Positions 1 to 7,489 of a stretch of 15,941 bases of DNA are shown here, piece by piece (within the stretch, counting starts at the first letter, position 1; every line of letters begins with the position of its first letter). The position numbers and the translations under genes are program-made. Source of the DNA: GCA-002713455 sp964428745 (GTDB lineage: Bacteria > Fidelibacterota > Marinisomatia > Marinisomatales > TCS55); NCBI GenBank assembly GCA_964428745.1, contig CAYRYZ010000034.1, positions 1-15,941 of the forward strand. The letters run 5' to 3'. The notes beneath the pieces were generated by a model, which was not told the DNA's origin, searched no databases, and saw nothing but the letters and a program-made list of their open reading frames with translations.

Positions 1-938
1 GTGTGACTTTCATGATTGATTATGAGTATAAAACGCTAGGAACACAGTTTACAACTATGGAAAATCTAGAAGAAAATTTTGCAACTGATATTGCACCTGC
101 ACGAACTTTTTGTTTCTTAAGTGAAGTTGAAACACTTAAGGAAGAAGGCTTAATTAAAGGTGGAAATCTGGATAATGCAGTTGTAATTGTAGATAAAGAA
201 ATTGATCAAGATGAAGCGGAGAATTTGCAAACATTATTTGGTATAAATAAAAAAATTAGTCTTGGAGCTAATGGTACGTTAAATGGGAAAGAACTTAGAT
301 TTGAAAACGAGCCTGTTCGCCACAAAGCCCTTGATCTTATTGGCGACCTTGCGTTATTGGGAATGCCGCTAAAAGGGCATGTAATTGCCTCAAAGAGTGG
401 ACATGCTGCAAATGTAGAATTAGTAAAAAAGATCAAAAAAGTTTATCAAAAGAAAATATTGCAGCAAAAATATCAATTAAATAAATCAGCTGATTATATG
501 TTTGATATTAATTCCATACTAAATTTATTGCCTCATCGATATCCATTTGTTCTAGTTGATCGTATCGTTGATATTACACCTGGTGAAAAATTAACTGCCT
601 ATAAAAATGTAACAATAAATGAGCCGTTCTTTCAGGGCCATTTCCCAAGTCAACCAGTTATGCCTGGGGTCCTTGTTTTAGAAGCGATGGCGCAAGCTGG
701 TGCTTTTTTAGTTTTAAATAGTGTTGATGACCCCATGAAAAAGAACATGTATTTCTCTGCATTATCAGATTCAAAATTTCGGCATCCTATTATTCCCGGA
801 GATCAACTGCGCTTAGAAATGACTCTTGCTAAGTTTCGTTTAGGCACAGCTTTACTAATAGGTAAAGGTTATGTCGGCGATAAATTAGTTGCCGAAGCTA
901 ACTTAAAAGCAACCGTGGTGGACCGGGCAGGAGCCTGA
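1..938 (+). CDS. lpxC-fabZ: Bifunctional UDP-3-O-acyl-N-acetylglucosamine deacetylase / 3-hydroxyacyl-ACP dehydratase (LpxC-FabZ fusion), 5' partial
   Basis: The gene enters from the left edge; the first complete codon is at position 3 and 311 codons are visible. Residues ~1-150 are the C-terminal half of LpxC: the RHKALD segment carries the family's zinc ligands His107 and Asp111, and KSGHA carries the general-acid His134 (window numbering). The first zinc-binding His lies upstream of the window. Residues ~166-311 are a complete FabZ hotdog domain, with LPHRYPF at the start and catalytic His213 (GHFP) and Glu227 (LEAMAQ). LpxC performs the committed step of lipid A synthesis; FabZ dehydrates 3-hydroxyacyl-ACP. 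Both draw on the 3-hydroxyacyl-ACP pool, which is the usual explanation for the fusion, known from Bacteroidota and relatives. The TGA stop at 936-938 lies inside the open frame of lpxA. Identification is secure; only the left boundary is unknown. Confidence 0.96.
   Translation, partial: VTFMIDYEYKTLGTQFTTMENLEENFATDIAPARTFCFLSEVETLKEEGLIKGGNLDNAVVIVDKEIDQDEAENLQTLFGINKKISLGANGTLNGKELRFENEPVRHKALDLIGDLALLGMPLKGHVIASKSGHAANVELVKKIKKVYQKKILQQKYQLNKSADYMFDINSILNLLPHRYPFVLVDRIVDITPGEKLTAYKNVTINEPFFQGHFPSQPVMPGVLVLEAMAQAGAFLVLNSVDDPMKKNMYFSALSDSKFRHPIIPGDQLRLEMTLAKFRLGTALLIGKGYVGDKLVAEANLKATVVDRAGA
929..933 (+). promoter_or_regulatory. Shine-Dalgarno-like AGGAG ahead of lpxA
   Basis: AGGAG lies inside the last codons of lpxC-fabZ and is 9 nt upstream of ATC 943, the in-frame codon that best fits the LpxA N-terminus. 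It is 15 nt from ATA 949 and about 100 nt from GTG 1033. It therefore favours initiation at 943. It also overlaps codons that must encode Ala-Gly-Ala, so it could be coincidental. Confidence 0.45.
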
Positions 939-942
939 TTCC

Positions 943-1710
943 ATCACTATACATCCCACAGCAATAATTTCACCCAAGGCCAATTTAGGTCAAAATATCA
1001 ATGTTGGTGCTTATACTGTTATTGAAGATAATGTGAATATTGGAGAGGGGACTACTATTGGGAACCATAATACAATTTGTTACGGGACTACTATTGGATT
1101 TAATTGTACAATTTTTCATAATACTTCTCTAGGAGAGGCACCTCAGGATATGAAATATGAAGGTGAGGATACCAAAGCAATTATAGGTAATAGTGTAACA
1201 ATACGAGAGGCAGTAACAATTAATCGCGGAACAAAAGCTTATGGTAAAACAATTGTTGGTGATGGTGTACTATTAATGACAGGAACACATATCGCACATG
1301 ATTGTATTGTGGGTAATAATGTAGTTATGGCAAATTTAGCAACATTAGGTGGGCATGTAGAAATAGGTCCTTGGGCAAATATAGGTGGAGGGGTAATGGT
1401 TCATCAATTTGTAAAAATTGGTACCCAATCGCTTATTGGAGGTGGGTTTACTGCGAAACAAGATGTTCCACCTTACATAGTTGTTTCAGGTGCACCATTG
1501 CGATTTGTTGGAATAAATAAAATTGGATTGGAAAGACGAGGCTTTGATAGTGAAACTAGGGCACTAATTAAAAAGGCATATCGAACATACTTTGTATCAA
1601 AATTTAATCGAGGTCAGGCTCTAGATAAGATTAGAAAAACCATGGAACAAACTCAGGAAATTAAAAAAATACTTAATTTTATTGAATCGAGTGAACGAGG
1701 CATTATTTAA
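943..1710 (+). CDS. lpxA: Acyl-ACP--UDP-N-acetylglucosamine O-acyltransferase (LpxA), probable non-canonical ATC start
   Basis: LpxA transfers a 3-hydroxyacyl chain to UDP-GlcNAc, the first step of lipid A synthesis, in the cytoplasm. The left-handed beta-helix hexapeptide repeats run through most of the protein, followed by a helical C-terminus ending in SSERGII. The catalytic motif THIAHD and the motifs VHQF, QDVPPY and RRGF are all present. The first ATG/GTG/TTG in frame is GTG at 1033, but family homology begins well before it: IHPTAIISPKANLG, the standard N-terminus, is encoded from 949. The frame is open back to 907 yet has no canonical start between 907 and 1033. ATC at 943 sits 9 nt after an AGGAG motif (929-933) and gives 255 residues, close to the usual ~260. 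I therefore place the start at ATC 943. Alternatives are a sequencing error or a frameshift from lpxC-fabZ. The function is certain; the start is not. Confidence 0.9.
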   Translation: MTIHPTAIISPKANLGQNINVGAYTVIEDNVNIGEGTTIGNHNTICYGTTIGFNCTIFHNTSLGEAPQDMKYEGEDTKAIIGNSVTIREAVTINRGTKAYGKTIVGDGVLLMTGTHIAHDCIVGNNVVMANLATLGGHVEIGPWANIGGGVMVHQFVKIGTQSLIGGGFTAKQDVPPYIVVSGAPLRFVGINKIGLERRGFDSETRALIKKAYRTYFVSKFNRGQALDKIRKTMEQTQEIKKILNFIESSERGII

Positions 1711-1723
1711 ATTAATTCAATAC

Positions 1724-2365
1724 GTGCCTCGCTATACAATATTTTTGTTTTCAGGATCATTATTATTTTCTCAATGGTCTTCATTTTCGTTGAATAATAA
1801 TATTCAGTCTACATTTAAATATGGAGGCTTATTGGCGACACATGATTCTCCCTTTGATATTAGAAATGATAGAAGAATAGGAATTATCGTTTCATTAAAT
1901 AAAGAAATATCCAATGATGGATTTTCACCATCAATTGAGAGCAAAATAAAAATTTCATGGAATTTATCGATAAAAGGTAGAATGGCAAATTTCTCTTCAG
2001 ATAAACGGGCTATACAAATGTATGGTTGGGGCTTAACTTTAAAACCAGGATCAATGGAAGAACCTTCTCAATGGAGAATATTGTTTGACTCGGGGAGAAT
2101 AAATTCTAATGCCCAATTTAGATTATCGGCAATGAGTGTTTCCGTAATTAGATTTTATAAATGGAATAGTTTTCAACTACATTCTGGTTTTGGTACAAAT
2201 ATGATTGATGTTTTTACATATAATTCATCTGATAATTATGATTTTCAAACAAATTTTGTTAGTCTTGGTTTATCGGCTAAACTATTTGGGCTTACACTCT
2301 CACCGCAAGTTATAGTTGGATCAAAAATTAATTTTATATCAATTAGTATAGGAGATTTTTTCTAA
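1724..2365 (+). CDS. Unrecognised exported beta-rich protein, possibly an outer-membrane beta-barrel
   Basis: I do not recognise a family. From GTG 1724 the product is 213 residues and begins with a plausible signal peptide: Pro-Arg, then a hydrophobic stretch (YTIFLFSGSLLF) and small polar residues. Earlier in-frame starts (TTG 1682, GTG 1691) would overlap the end of lpxA and lengthen the N-terminus; none has a clear Shine-Dalgarno. The rest is rich in alternating polar and hydrophobic/aromatic residues with Gly, Ser and Asn, for example SWNLSIKGRM, FQLHSGFG and FVSLGLSAKLFGLTL. It ends in Phe-Phe; a C-terminal aromatic residue is a common signal in BAM-assembled barrels. The stop is 2 nt before dxr. 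The context (lpxA before, dxr and rseP after) supports an envelope role. The gene is probably real because the frame fills the gap exactly, but its function is unknown. Confidence 0.7.
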   Translation: MPRYTIFLFSGSLLFSQWSSFSLNNNIQSTFKYGGLLATHDSPFDIRNDRRIGIIVSLNKEISNDGFSPSIESKIKISWNLSIKGRMANFSSDKRAIQMYGWGLTLKPGSMEEPSQWRILFDSGRINSNAQFRLSAMSVSVIRFYKWNSFQLHSGFGTNMIDVFTYNSSDNYDFQTNFVSLGLSAKLFGLTLSPQVIVGSKINFISISIGDFF

Positions 2366-2367
2366 TA

Positions 2368-3525
2368 ATGAAAAATATTTCAATACTTGGATCAACAGGA
2401 TCTATCGGCGTAAATGCATTGAATGTAATTGATAATTTACCTGATAAATTTAATGTAAAAGCTTTAACTGCTTATAAAAATTCAAATGCTCTTATCGACC
2501 AAGCAAAAAAGTACCATCCAGAAACTATTGTCATTATTGATTCTAGTGAAGTTGATTTTGTAGAAGAATCATTAAAAGGGTCTGGGGTTTCAATTCTACA
2601 CGGGAAGGAAGGCTTGCTTGAATTATCTGCTCGAGATGACGTAGATATTATGTTAAATGCCTTAGTTGGTTCATCTGGGATGGAGCCGACTATTAATGCC
2701 ATTCGTTCATCGGTAGATGTTGCTTTAAGTAATAAAGAAAGTCTAGTTATGGCTGGAGATATAATTGATAATGAAAAAAATAAATCCGGAGCAAAAATTT
2801 TCCCAGTTGATAGTGAACACTCAGCTATTTGGCAATGCTTAGTTGGAGAAAATATTGATGATGTTAAAAAAATAATTCTTACAGGTAGTGGAGGGCCATT
2901 TAGGACTAGAGATGTTAATACATTTAATGATATTAAAAAGGAAGAAGCTCTCAATCATCCTAACTGGTCGATGGGAAATAAAATCACTATTGATTCTGCC
3001 ACAATGATGAATAAAGGGCTTGAGGTTATAGAAACTAAATGGCTTTTTGGTATAGATGTAGATAAAATAAAAATAATTGTTCATCCAGAATCTATTATTC
3101 ATTCTATGGTTGAATTCAAGGATAAATCTGTAAAAGCTCAGCTAGGCGTTCCTGATATGAAGATTCCTATTCAATATGCATTAACATATCCAGATCGGTG
3201 CTTTGGGAAATGGGAATCTCTAGATTTGTTAAAACTTGGTTCAATAAACTTTGAATCTCCAGATATAAATAAATTCCCATGTATAGCATTAGCATATGAA
3301 GCTTTAAAGAAAGAAGGGACAATGCCAGCGGTCTTAAACGTAGCAAATGAGCAAGCAGTTTATCGTTTTTTGAATAAAGAAATTGGATTTATGGACATAC
3401 CTTATATAATTGAAAAAGCATGTGAAAAACATGATTGGGTTTCTAATCCTTTATTAGATGATTTGCTATATTTGGAAACTTGGACAACTAATTATGTTAA
3501 ACAATTTGTAAGTAAAAACAGTTGA
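2368..3525 (+). CDS. dxr: 1-deoxy-D-xylulose 5-phosphate reductoisomerase
   Basis: The enzyme converts DXP to 2-C-methyl-D-erythritol 4-phosphate with NADPH, the second step of the non-mevalonate isoprenoid pathway, in the cytoplasm. The 385-residue product has the usual length. The NADPH-binding GSTGSIG is at residues 8-14 and SNKESLV at 121-127. The metal ligands correspond to Asp148 and Glu150 in PVDSEHSA and Glu219 in MNKGLEVIE. The substrate-binding segments TGSGGPFR, NHPNWSMG (197-203 region) and VHPESIIHSMVEF are intact. ATG 2368 follows the previous stop by 2 nt, with a GGAG 13 nt upstream at 2351-2354. Isoprenoids made here feed undecaprenyl phosphate, which fits the neighbouring envelope genes. 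The identification is secure. Confidence 0.98.
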   Translation: MKNISILGSTGSIGVNALNVIDNLPDKFNVKALTAYKNSNALIDQAKKYHPETIVIIDSSEVDFVEESLKGSGVSILHGKEGLLELSARDDVDIMLNALVGSSGMEPTINAIRSSVDVALSNKESLVMAGDIIDNEKNKSGAKIFPVDSEHSAIWQCLVGENIDDVKKIILTGSGGPFRTRDVNTFNDIKKEEALNHPNWSMGNKITIDSATMMNKGLEVIETKWLFGIDVDKIKIIVHPESIIHSMVEFKDKSVKAQLGVPDMKIPIQYALTYPDRCFGKWESLDLLKLGSINFESPDINKFPCIALAYEALKKEGTMPAVLNVANEQAVYRFLNKEIGFMDIPYIIEKACEKHDWVSNPLLDDLLYLETWTTNYVKQFVSKNS

Positions 3526-3538
3526 TTATGGGGAATTT

Positions 3539-4708
3539 ATGACAACATTATTTGCAGCAATAATACTACTCGGTGTAATAGTTTTTGTACATGAGTTAGG
3601 CCACTATCTTGCAGCTCGGTCCATTGGAGTTAAAGTAGAGCGTTTTTCAGTTGGTTTTCCTCCGCGCCTTATGACTTTTACATCTATACCAGAGGCTTGG
3701 GAATTCAAATTATTTTTTTATAAAAAAAATAAATCAGGTAAGTACAAGTGGGGTCCAATTTATAAATCTATGATAGCAAGACCTGGTAGTAAGGGGACTG
3801 CTACTGAATACTGTATAGCAATTATTCCATTTGGTGGATATGTAAAAGTTGCAGGGATTATAGATGAAAGTATGGATACAAAGTATGAAAATAAACCCTA
3901 TGAATTAATGAGTAAACCTAAATGGAAACAAATATGGTTTCAAAGCGCCGGGGTCATCATGAATTTGATTTTAGCTTTTATTATTTTTACTGGTTTATCT
4001 AATTATTCAGGGATGATTGTTCCCTCAAAAATGCCTATTATTAATGAGGTTATCGAAAATATGCCGGCAGATAAATCTGGGCTAAAAGCTGGAGATGTTA
4101 TTCACGCGGTTAATGGTCAATCAATTAAAACTTGGAGTGAATTAACCAAGGAAATTCATCAAAGACCAAACCAAAATATAAATATTATTTATCAACGTGG
4201 TTCAACAAAATCAAATATCTTATTAGAATCTACTTTTCAAATCAATCCTTCTAATGGAGATACAATTGGAATAATTGGAATTTATCCAAAATATCAAAAT
4301 GTACCTGTTAATTTAATTGAAAGCATGAACATGGGGGCTAGGGCAACAGTCCGAGGTTTTGGGATGGCAATTTTAACAATAAAAATGCTTACTTCTGGCC
4401 AGGCATCGATGAAAGAATTAGGGGGTCCCATTTTGATAGCACAATTAGCTGGCCAAACCGCTGAAGCTGGTTGGGTTCCATTTTTAACTCTTATGGCTCT
4501 TATTAGTTGTAACATTGCATTTATAAATATATTACCTATCCCTGGTTTGGATGGTGGGCATATATTTATTACCCTTATTGAAGGCATTATAAGAAAACCA
4601 CTTACTCTTAAAATGAGAATGGGGATTCAACAAGTTGGTATGCTACTAATTCTTATGTTGATGATTACAGTAATTGTAAATGATGTTGGAAGATTATTTG
4701 GTAATTAA
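3539..4708 (+). CDS. rseP: RIP metalloprotease RseP (site-2 protease, M50 family)
   Basis: This is an intramembrane zinc protease of the inner membrane that cleaves transmembrane substrates such as anti-sigma factors or remnant signal peptides. The first transmembrane helix carries HELGH at residues 18-22 (His18, Glu19, His22), and the third zinc ligand is Asp338 in the GLDGG motif. A conserved segment, TEYCIAIIPFGGYVK, lies at ~89-103, one PDZ domain at ~168-235, and C-terminal membrane helices at ~316-385. About 37 residues (roughly 45-82) are inserted between the first helix and the TEY segment compared with the E. coli protein, and only one PDZ domain is evident where E. coli has two. The start ATG is 5 nt after GGGG (3530-3533) and 13 nt after the dxr stop. 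Linkage to dxr is common in bacteria. The stop overlaps that of the convergent DUF3108 gene. Confidence 0.96.
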   Translation: MTTLFAAIILLGVIVFVHELGHYLAARSIGVKVERFSVGFPPRLMTFTSIPEAWEFKLFFYKKNKSGKYKWGPIYKSMIARPGSKGTATEYCIAIIPFGGYVKVAGIIDESMDTKYENKPYELMSKPKWKQIWFQSAGVIMNLILAFIIFTGLSNYSGMIVPSKMPIINEVIENMPADKSGLKAGDVIHAVNGQSIKTWSELTKEIHQRPNQNINIIYQRGSTKSNILLESTFQINPSNGDTIGIIGIYPKYQNVPVNLIESMNMGARATVRGFGMAILTIKMLTSGQASMKELGGPILIAQLAGQTAEAGWVPFLTLMALISCNIAFINILPIPGLDGGHIFITLIEGIIRKPLTLKMRMGIQQVGMLLILMLMITVIVNDVGRLFGN

Positions 4709-5409
4709 CTCACACTTTTTAGTAAAAGAGTCATTGATCCATATTTCATTTTGATTTGTATTTTTACGGGGAGCCTTTTGCTATCATCGCTAATCCAAAT
4801 CTGCATATCACCTTGATTTTTAAATAGATTTTTCCCTTCACGGTATGGACGAATTACTTTGCACTTAAATATCCCAATATTTGTACGAACTATTTCTGTA
4901 CCCGTCATCTGTAAATTATAATGGACAATACGTCGGCCTTCATAAGATGAAAATGACATTACTTCATTGTTATTAAGGGGTATTGTTCGTAAATAATAAA
5001 ACATGGAAAAAGAATCGCGAGCCATAAAATCAATAAAAATTTCTTTTGTTTTAGTTTTTGCAATAGATTTTTGATAATCAAATTTCACATCGACCTTATT
5101 ACTATAATTACCTTCATTGATATTTTTAATTAGACGATGAGTAAAAAAATCTTTTTTATCCATCCAAATATCAATTTGATCTCTTATTTTAAATAATTGA
5201 TCTGCTAAACCTGTAGTATTAGCACTAAAGGTTACATGATAGGCATCAAGATCATTTATTTTATCTAACCTATTTACATATAATTCAGCTTGGCCCACTC
5301 TAATCAAATTAAAATCTGCAGAATATTTTAAAGATTCTCCAACTTTAAATGGTGTCTCTGCTATAAGAAAATTTGAAAGAAAATATATAATATAACCAAA
5401 GTGCTTCAT
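4705..5409 (-). CDS. DUF3108 domain-containing exported protein
   Basis: The 234-residue product starts with a signal peptide (MKHFGYIIYFLSNFLIA, likely cut before Glu-Thr). The mature part resembles DUF3108 proteins: PFKVGESLKYSADF followed by a VGQAEL-type strand near the start, a middle stretch mentioning DQIDIWMD, and a C-terminal QIWISDDSKRLPVKI. The predicted structure is a mostly beta, periplasmic or outer-membrane-associated fold. The molecular function of the family is not established. The start ATG overlaps the stop of the upstream tsaC-like gene by four bases (ATGA), so it belongs to that operon and is its last gene. Its TAA shares the TTAA at 4705-4708 with the rseP stop. Neighbouring lpxL and the lipid A genes opposite suggest an envelope role, which is inference. 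Confidence 0.85.
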   Translation of the reverse strand: MKHFGYIIYFLSNFLIAETPFKVGESLKYSADFNLIRVGQAELYVNRLDKINDLDAYHVTFSANTTGLADQLFKIRDQIDIWMDKKDFFTHRLIKNINEGNYSNKVDVKFDYQKSIAKTKTKEIFIDFMARDSFSMFYYLRTIPLNNNEVMSFSSYEGRRIVHYNLQMTGTEIVRTNIGIFKCKVIRPYREGKNLFKNQGDMQIWISDDSKRLPVKIQIKMKYGSMTLLLKSVS

Positions 5410-5993
5410 CTTCGTATAACTTTTATTATTGATTTTTCAAGTTTATAAATAGTTGAACCAGTTGAGCTTTTCATAGCTCCATCATCAATAAGAATATCAA
5501 ACTCACCATTAAAAATCTTAATTATTTTATTTGGGTCATTTAACGGGGTTTCACCGGTCCTATTTACAGAAGTTGTTGTTATTGGAAAACCTAATTCCTT
5601 ACAAAGTCTAGGTCCAAAATTATGATCAGGAATTCTAATGCCGAGTGTTTCTTCTTCACCCAAAATATTTGGATGAACTATGCCTGATTTGATTTTAAGA
5701 ATAATGGTAGTTTGACCTTTTAAATATTTTTTCACCATTTTATGATTTTTTTGAGATATATCAGTGCAAGAAAAAACCATATTTTTATCAGACATAATTA
5801 CACTCATTGGAGATTTTTTTCCTTTAATATTATTTAATCTATCAATAGCCGATTTATTTCTGGCATCCACGCCAAATCCATATAACGTATCAGTAGGATA
5901 TACAATTATTCCTCCGTCTAGAATTGCTTTTTTGGCTCTTTTCAAAGCCGTTTTTGATTTACAATTAATTCTGTGTGTAATTCTATTATTCAT
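5406..5993 (-). CDS. tsaC: L-threonylcarbamoyladenylate synthase (Sua5/YrdC/YwlC family)
   Basis: The enzyme forms threonylcarbamoyl-AMP from threonine, bicarbonate and ATP, the first step of t6A37 modification of ANN-decoding tRNAs. From ATG 5993 it has 195 residues, the single-domain YrdC type without the extra Sua5 C-terminal domain. Key motifs are KRAKKAILDGGIIVYPTDTL with YGFG near residues 18-41, GKKSPMSVIM near 58-67, LGIRIPDH near 117-124 and the TSVNRTGE segment at 141-148. A longer reading from GTG 6050 would add 19 residues with no family similarity and would lie within the acyltransferase gene, so I prefer ATG 5993, which overlaps the upstream stop in ATGAATAA. The downstream junction is an ATGA overlap with the DUF3108 gene. 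tsaC is the symbol for this single-domain form; sua5 or ywlC are equally usable. Confidence 0.93.
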   Translation of the reverse strand: MNNRITHRINCKSKTALKRAKKAILDGGIIVYPTDTLYGFGVDARNKSAIDRLNNIKGKKSPMSVIMSDKNMVFSCTDISQKNHKMVKKYLKGQTTIILKIKSGIVHPNILGEEETLGIRIPDHNFGPRLCKELGFPITTTSVNRTGETPLNDPNKIIKIFNGEFDILIDDGAMKSSTGSTIYKLEKSIIKVIRR

Positions 5994-6846
5994 TTTCCAT
6001 AATCCGTGACCATTTTCTGTGAAACCAAAAGTAATGATCCGGATGTTCACGAATTTTTGCTTCTAACTTTTTAGTATAATCCTGAGTAATACCCTCTATA
6101 GTATTTGACTCTACGTTAATTTTTTCAAATGAAATAACAATAGTTCCATCGGGATCCTTGTGTCCAACAGAAAATATTAAGGGGACATTTGTACGCAAAT
6201 GAAACAACGCAGCACCTTTTGGTATAGAAGTTTTTTTACCAAAAAATTCTACTATAACACCCCGTTCCTTTGCATTTTGGTCGCTAGCCAATATTATTAT
6301 CTTATTATTCTTAATTAAGTCATAGATTTTATCTACTGATGATTTTCTATATATATGATTCATCCCGTAAGATTCACGTATTTCTTTAAAAAATAGATCT
6401 GCTCCTTTATTAGCTTGTTTTTGGATAACTCCCCATATGTCATAGTTATTATTACCAAACCATGACCCCCATTTTTCCCATAAACCAAAATGCCCTGTGA
6501 TTAGTAAAACTCCTTTATTTTTATTAACTGCATCATCTAGAACGTCTTGATTCTCAATTCTGAATCTTTTTTTTGAATAGGATCTAGATAGTGATAGAAA
6601 ATCAATGAAATTATTTGATACAATATTGTAAGCACCTTTCAATTGTTTTTTAATCCATCCAGAATCTTTTTCAGGGAATGCGTTTATTAAATTATTTAGG
6701 GCTTGTTTCTTTCTTATAGGTAATAAATAATAAATGAAGCTAGCTAACCTTCTTGCTAGTTTTTCGCGACGATTTTCTGATAATCTTCCGGTAAAAACAG
6801 AGAATCTTTTTAAGATACGATAAGTAAGCTGATCTTTAAAGTTCAT
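5986..6846 (-). CDS. lpxL: LpxL/HtrB-type lipid A late acyltransferase
   Basis: Members of this family add a secondary acyl chain to lipid A precursors at the cytoplasmic face of the inner membrane. The 286-residue product has the catalytic HX4(D/E) motif as HFGLWE (His119, Glu124), preceded by GVLLITG. Further family segments are ILASDQNAKERGV, FGKKTSIPKGAALF and the C-terminal HPDHYFWFHRKWS, which corresponds to the PEQYFW-HRR region of E. coli LpxL. The hydrophobic SFIYYLLPI near residue 36 may be the membrane anchor. Which acyl chain and position it serves cannot be read from sequence, so lpxL is used in the family sense. It follows coaE after a 47-nt gap and overlaps the tsaC-like gene by 8 nt. 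It complements the LpxC, FabZ and LpxA functions encoded on the opposite strand. Confidence 0.88.
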   Translation of the reverse strand: MNFKDQLTYRILKRFSVFTGRLSENRREKLARRLASFIYYLLPIRKKQALNNLINAFPEKDSGWIKKQLKGAYNIVSNNFIDFLSLSRSYSKKRFRIENQDVLDDAVNKNKGVLLITGHFGLWEKWGSWFGNNNYDIWGVIQKQANKGADLFFKEIRESYGMNHIYRKSSVDKIYDLIKNNKIIILASDQNAKERGVIVEFFGKKTSIPKGAALFHLRTNVPLIFSVGHKDPDGTIVISFEKINVESNTIEGITQDYTKKLEAKIREHPDHYFWFHRKWSRIMENE

Positions 6847-6895
6847 GAAATATAATTATCAAATAATAAAATAATAGTTTCTAATCTGAAACGGT

Positions 6896-7489
6896 TTATA
6901 TCAATTTTTTTATAAGAGATTTAATATTATCATTTAATTCTTTTTCAGAACCATCATTATGAATTACAAAATCAGCCATTCCAACTTTTTCTTCTTCAGG
7001 CCATTGAAATTCAATACGTTTTAATATTTCTTCTCTTGTCAGTGTTTTTCGGGCTAATGCACGTTCCATTCTATTTTTTAATTGTGCAGTTATAACAATT
7101 ATATAATCTAAATGAATATCATATCCTGACTCATATATCATAGCCGCATCAATAATAAAAACAGCATGTTTTCCATCACTCAATATTTTATCAAATGTTT
7201 TATCAATCAGATCATAGATATAGGGATGAACAACAGAATTTAGTCTTCGTTGATGATCAACGTCTTGAAAAGCGACACGAGCTAATTTATTCTTATCTAC
7301 TTTTCCTGTTGTATTAATAATATCAGTGCCAAACTCCGAGATCACCTCATGTTGAACGATTTCGTTTTTTTCAAGTAAATTTTTTGCTTCTTTGTCCGCA
7401 TCTAATATAAAAGCACCTAATTTTTCGAAAAATTTACTTGCAGTACTCTTACCACTGCCAATCCCACCTGTTAATCCTACTTTAAGCAT
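6896..7489 (-). CDS. coaE: Dephospho-CoA kinase
   Basis: The enzyme phosphorylates the 3'-hydroxyl of dephospho-CoA, the final step of coenzyme A synthesis. The 197-residue product has the P-loop GGIGSGKST at residues 8-16, Asp30-Ala-Asp32 in the substrate region, the VVHPY motif around His88, and DAAMIYESG at ~114-122, in the place of the usual D-P-L-L-FE-G segment. A LID-like basic stretch (RMERALARK) and a C-terminal IEFQWPEEEK complete the family pattern. ATG 7489 overlaps the adk stop by 8 nt, so translation is probably coupled. No Shine-Dalgarno is evident upstream. Identification is secure. Confidence 0.97.
   Translation of the reverse strand: MLKVGLTGGIGSGKSTASKFFEKLGAFILDADKEAKNLLEKNEIVQHEVISEFGTDIINTTGKVDKNKLARVAFQDVDHQRRLNSVVHPYIYDLIDKTFDKILSDGKHAVFIIDAAMIYESGYDIHLDYIIVITAQLKNRMERALARKTLTREEILKRIEFQWPEEEKVGMADFVIHNDGSEKELNDNIKSLIKKLI

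Noticed and set aside
907..942. Programmed +1 frameshift joining LpxC-FabZ to LpxA as the main explanation for the missing lpxA start
   Set aside because: There is no recognisable slippery codon before the TGA, FabZ ends naturally at this point, and separate initiation at ATC 943 needs fewer assumptions; retained only as an alternative.
2472..3102. Two antisense open frames (160 and 87 codons) across dxr
   Set aside because: They lie wholly opposite an intact, well-conserved gene; low-complexity AT-rich codon use produces such frames.
3528..3542. Five-codon reading frame (ATG GGG AAT TTA TGA) just before rseP, its stop overlapping the rseP ATG
   Set aside because: Its GGGG is better explained as the rseP Shine-Dalgarno, and no ribosome binding site precedes it.
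6847..6895. Gap between coaE and lpxL with a 5-bp GTTTC/GAAAC inverted repeat, considered as terminator or promoter
   Set aside because: The stem is too short and AT-rich for a terminator, and I find only poor -35 matches at a suitable distance; nothing can be supported.
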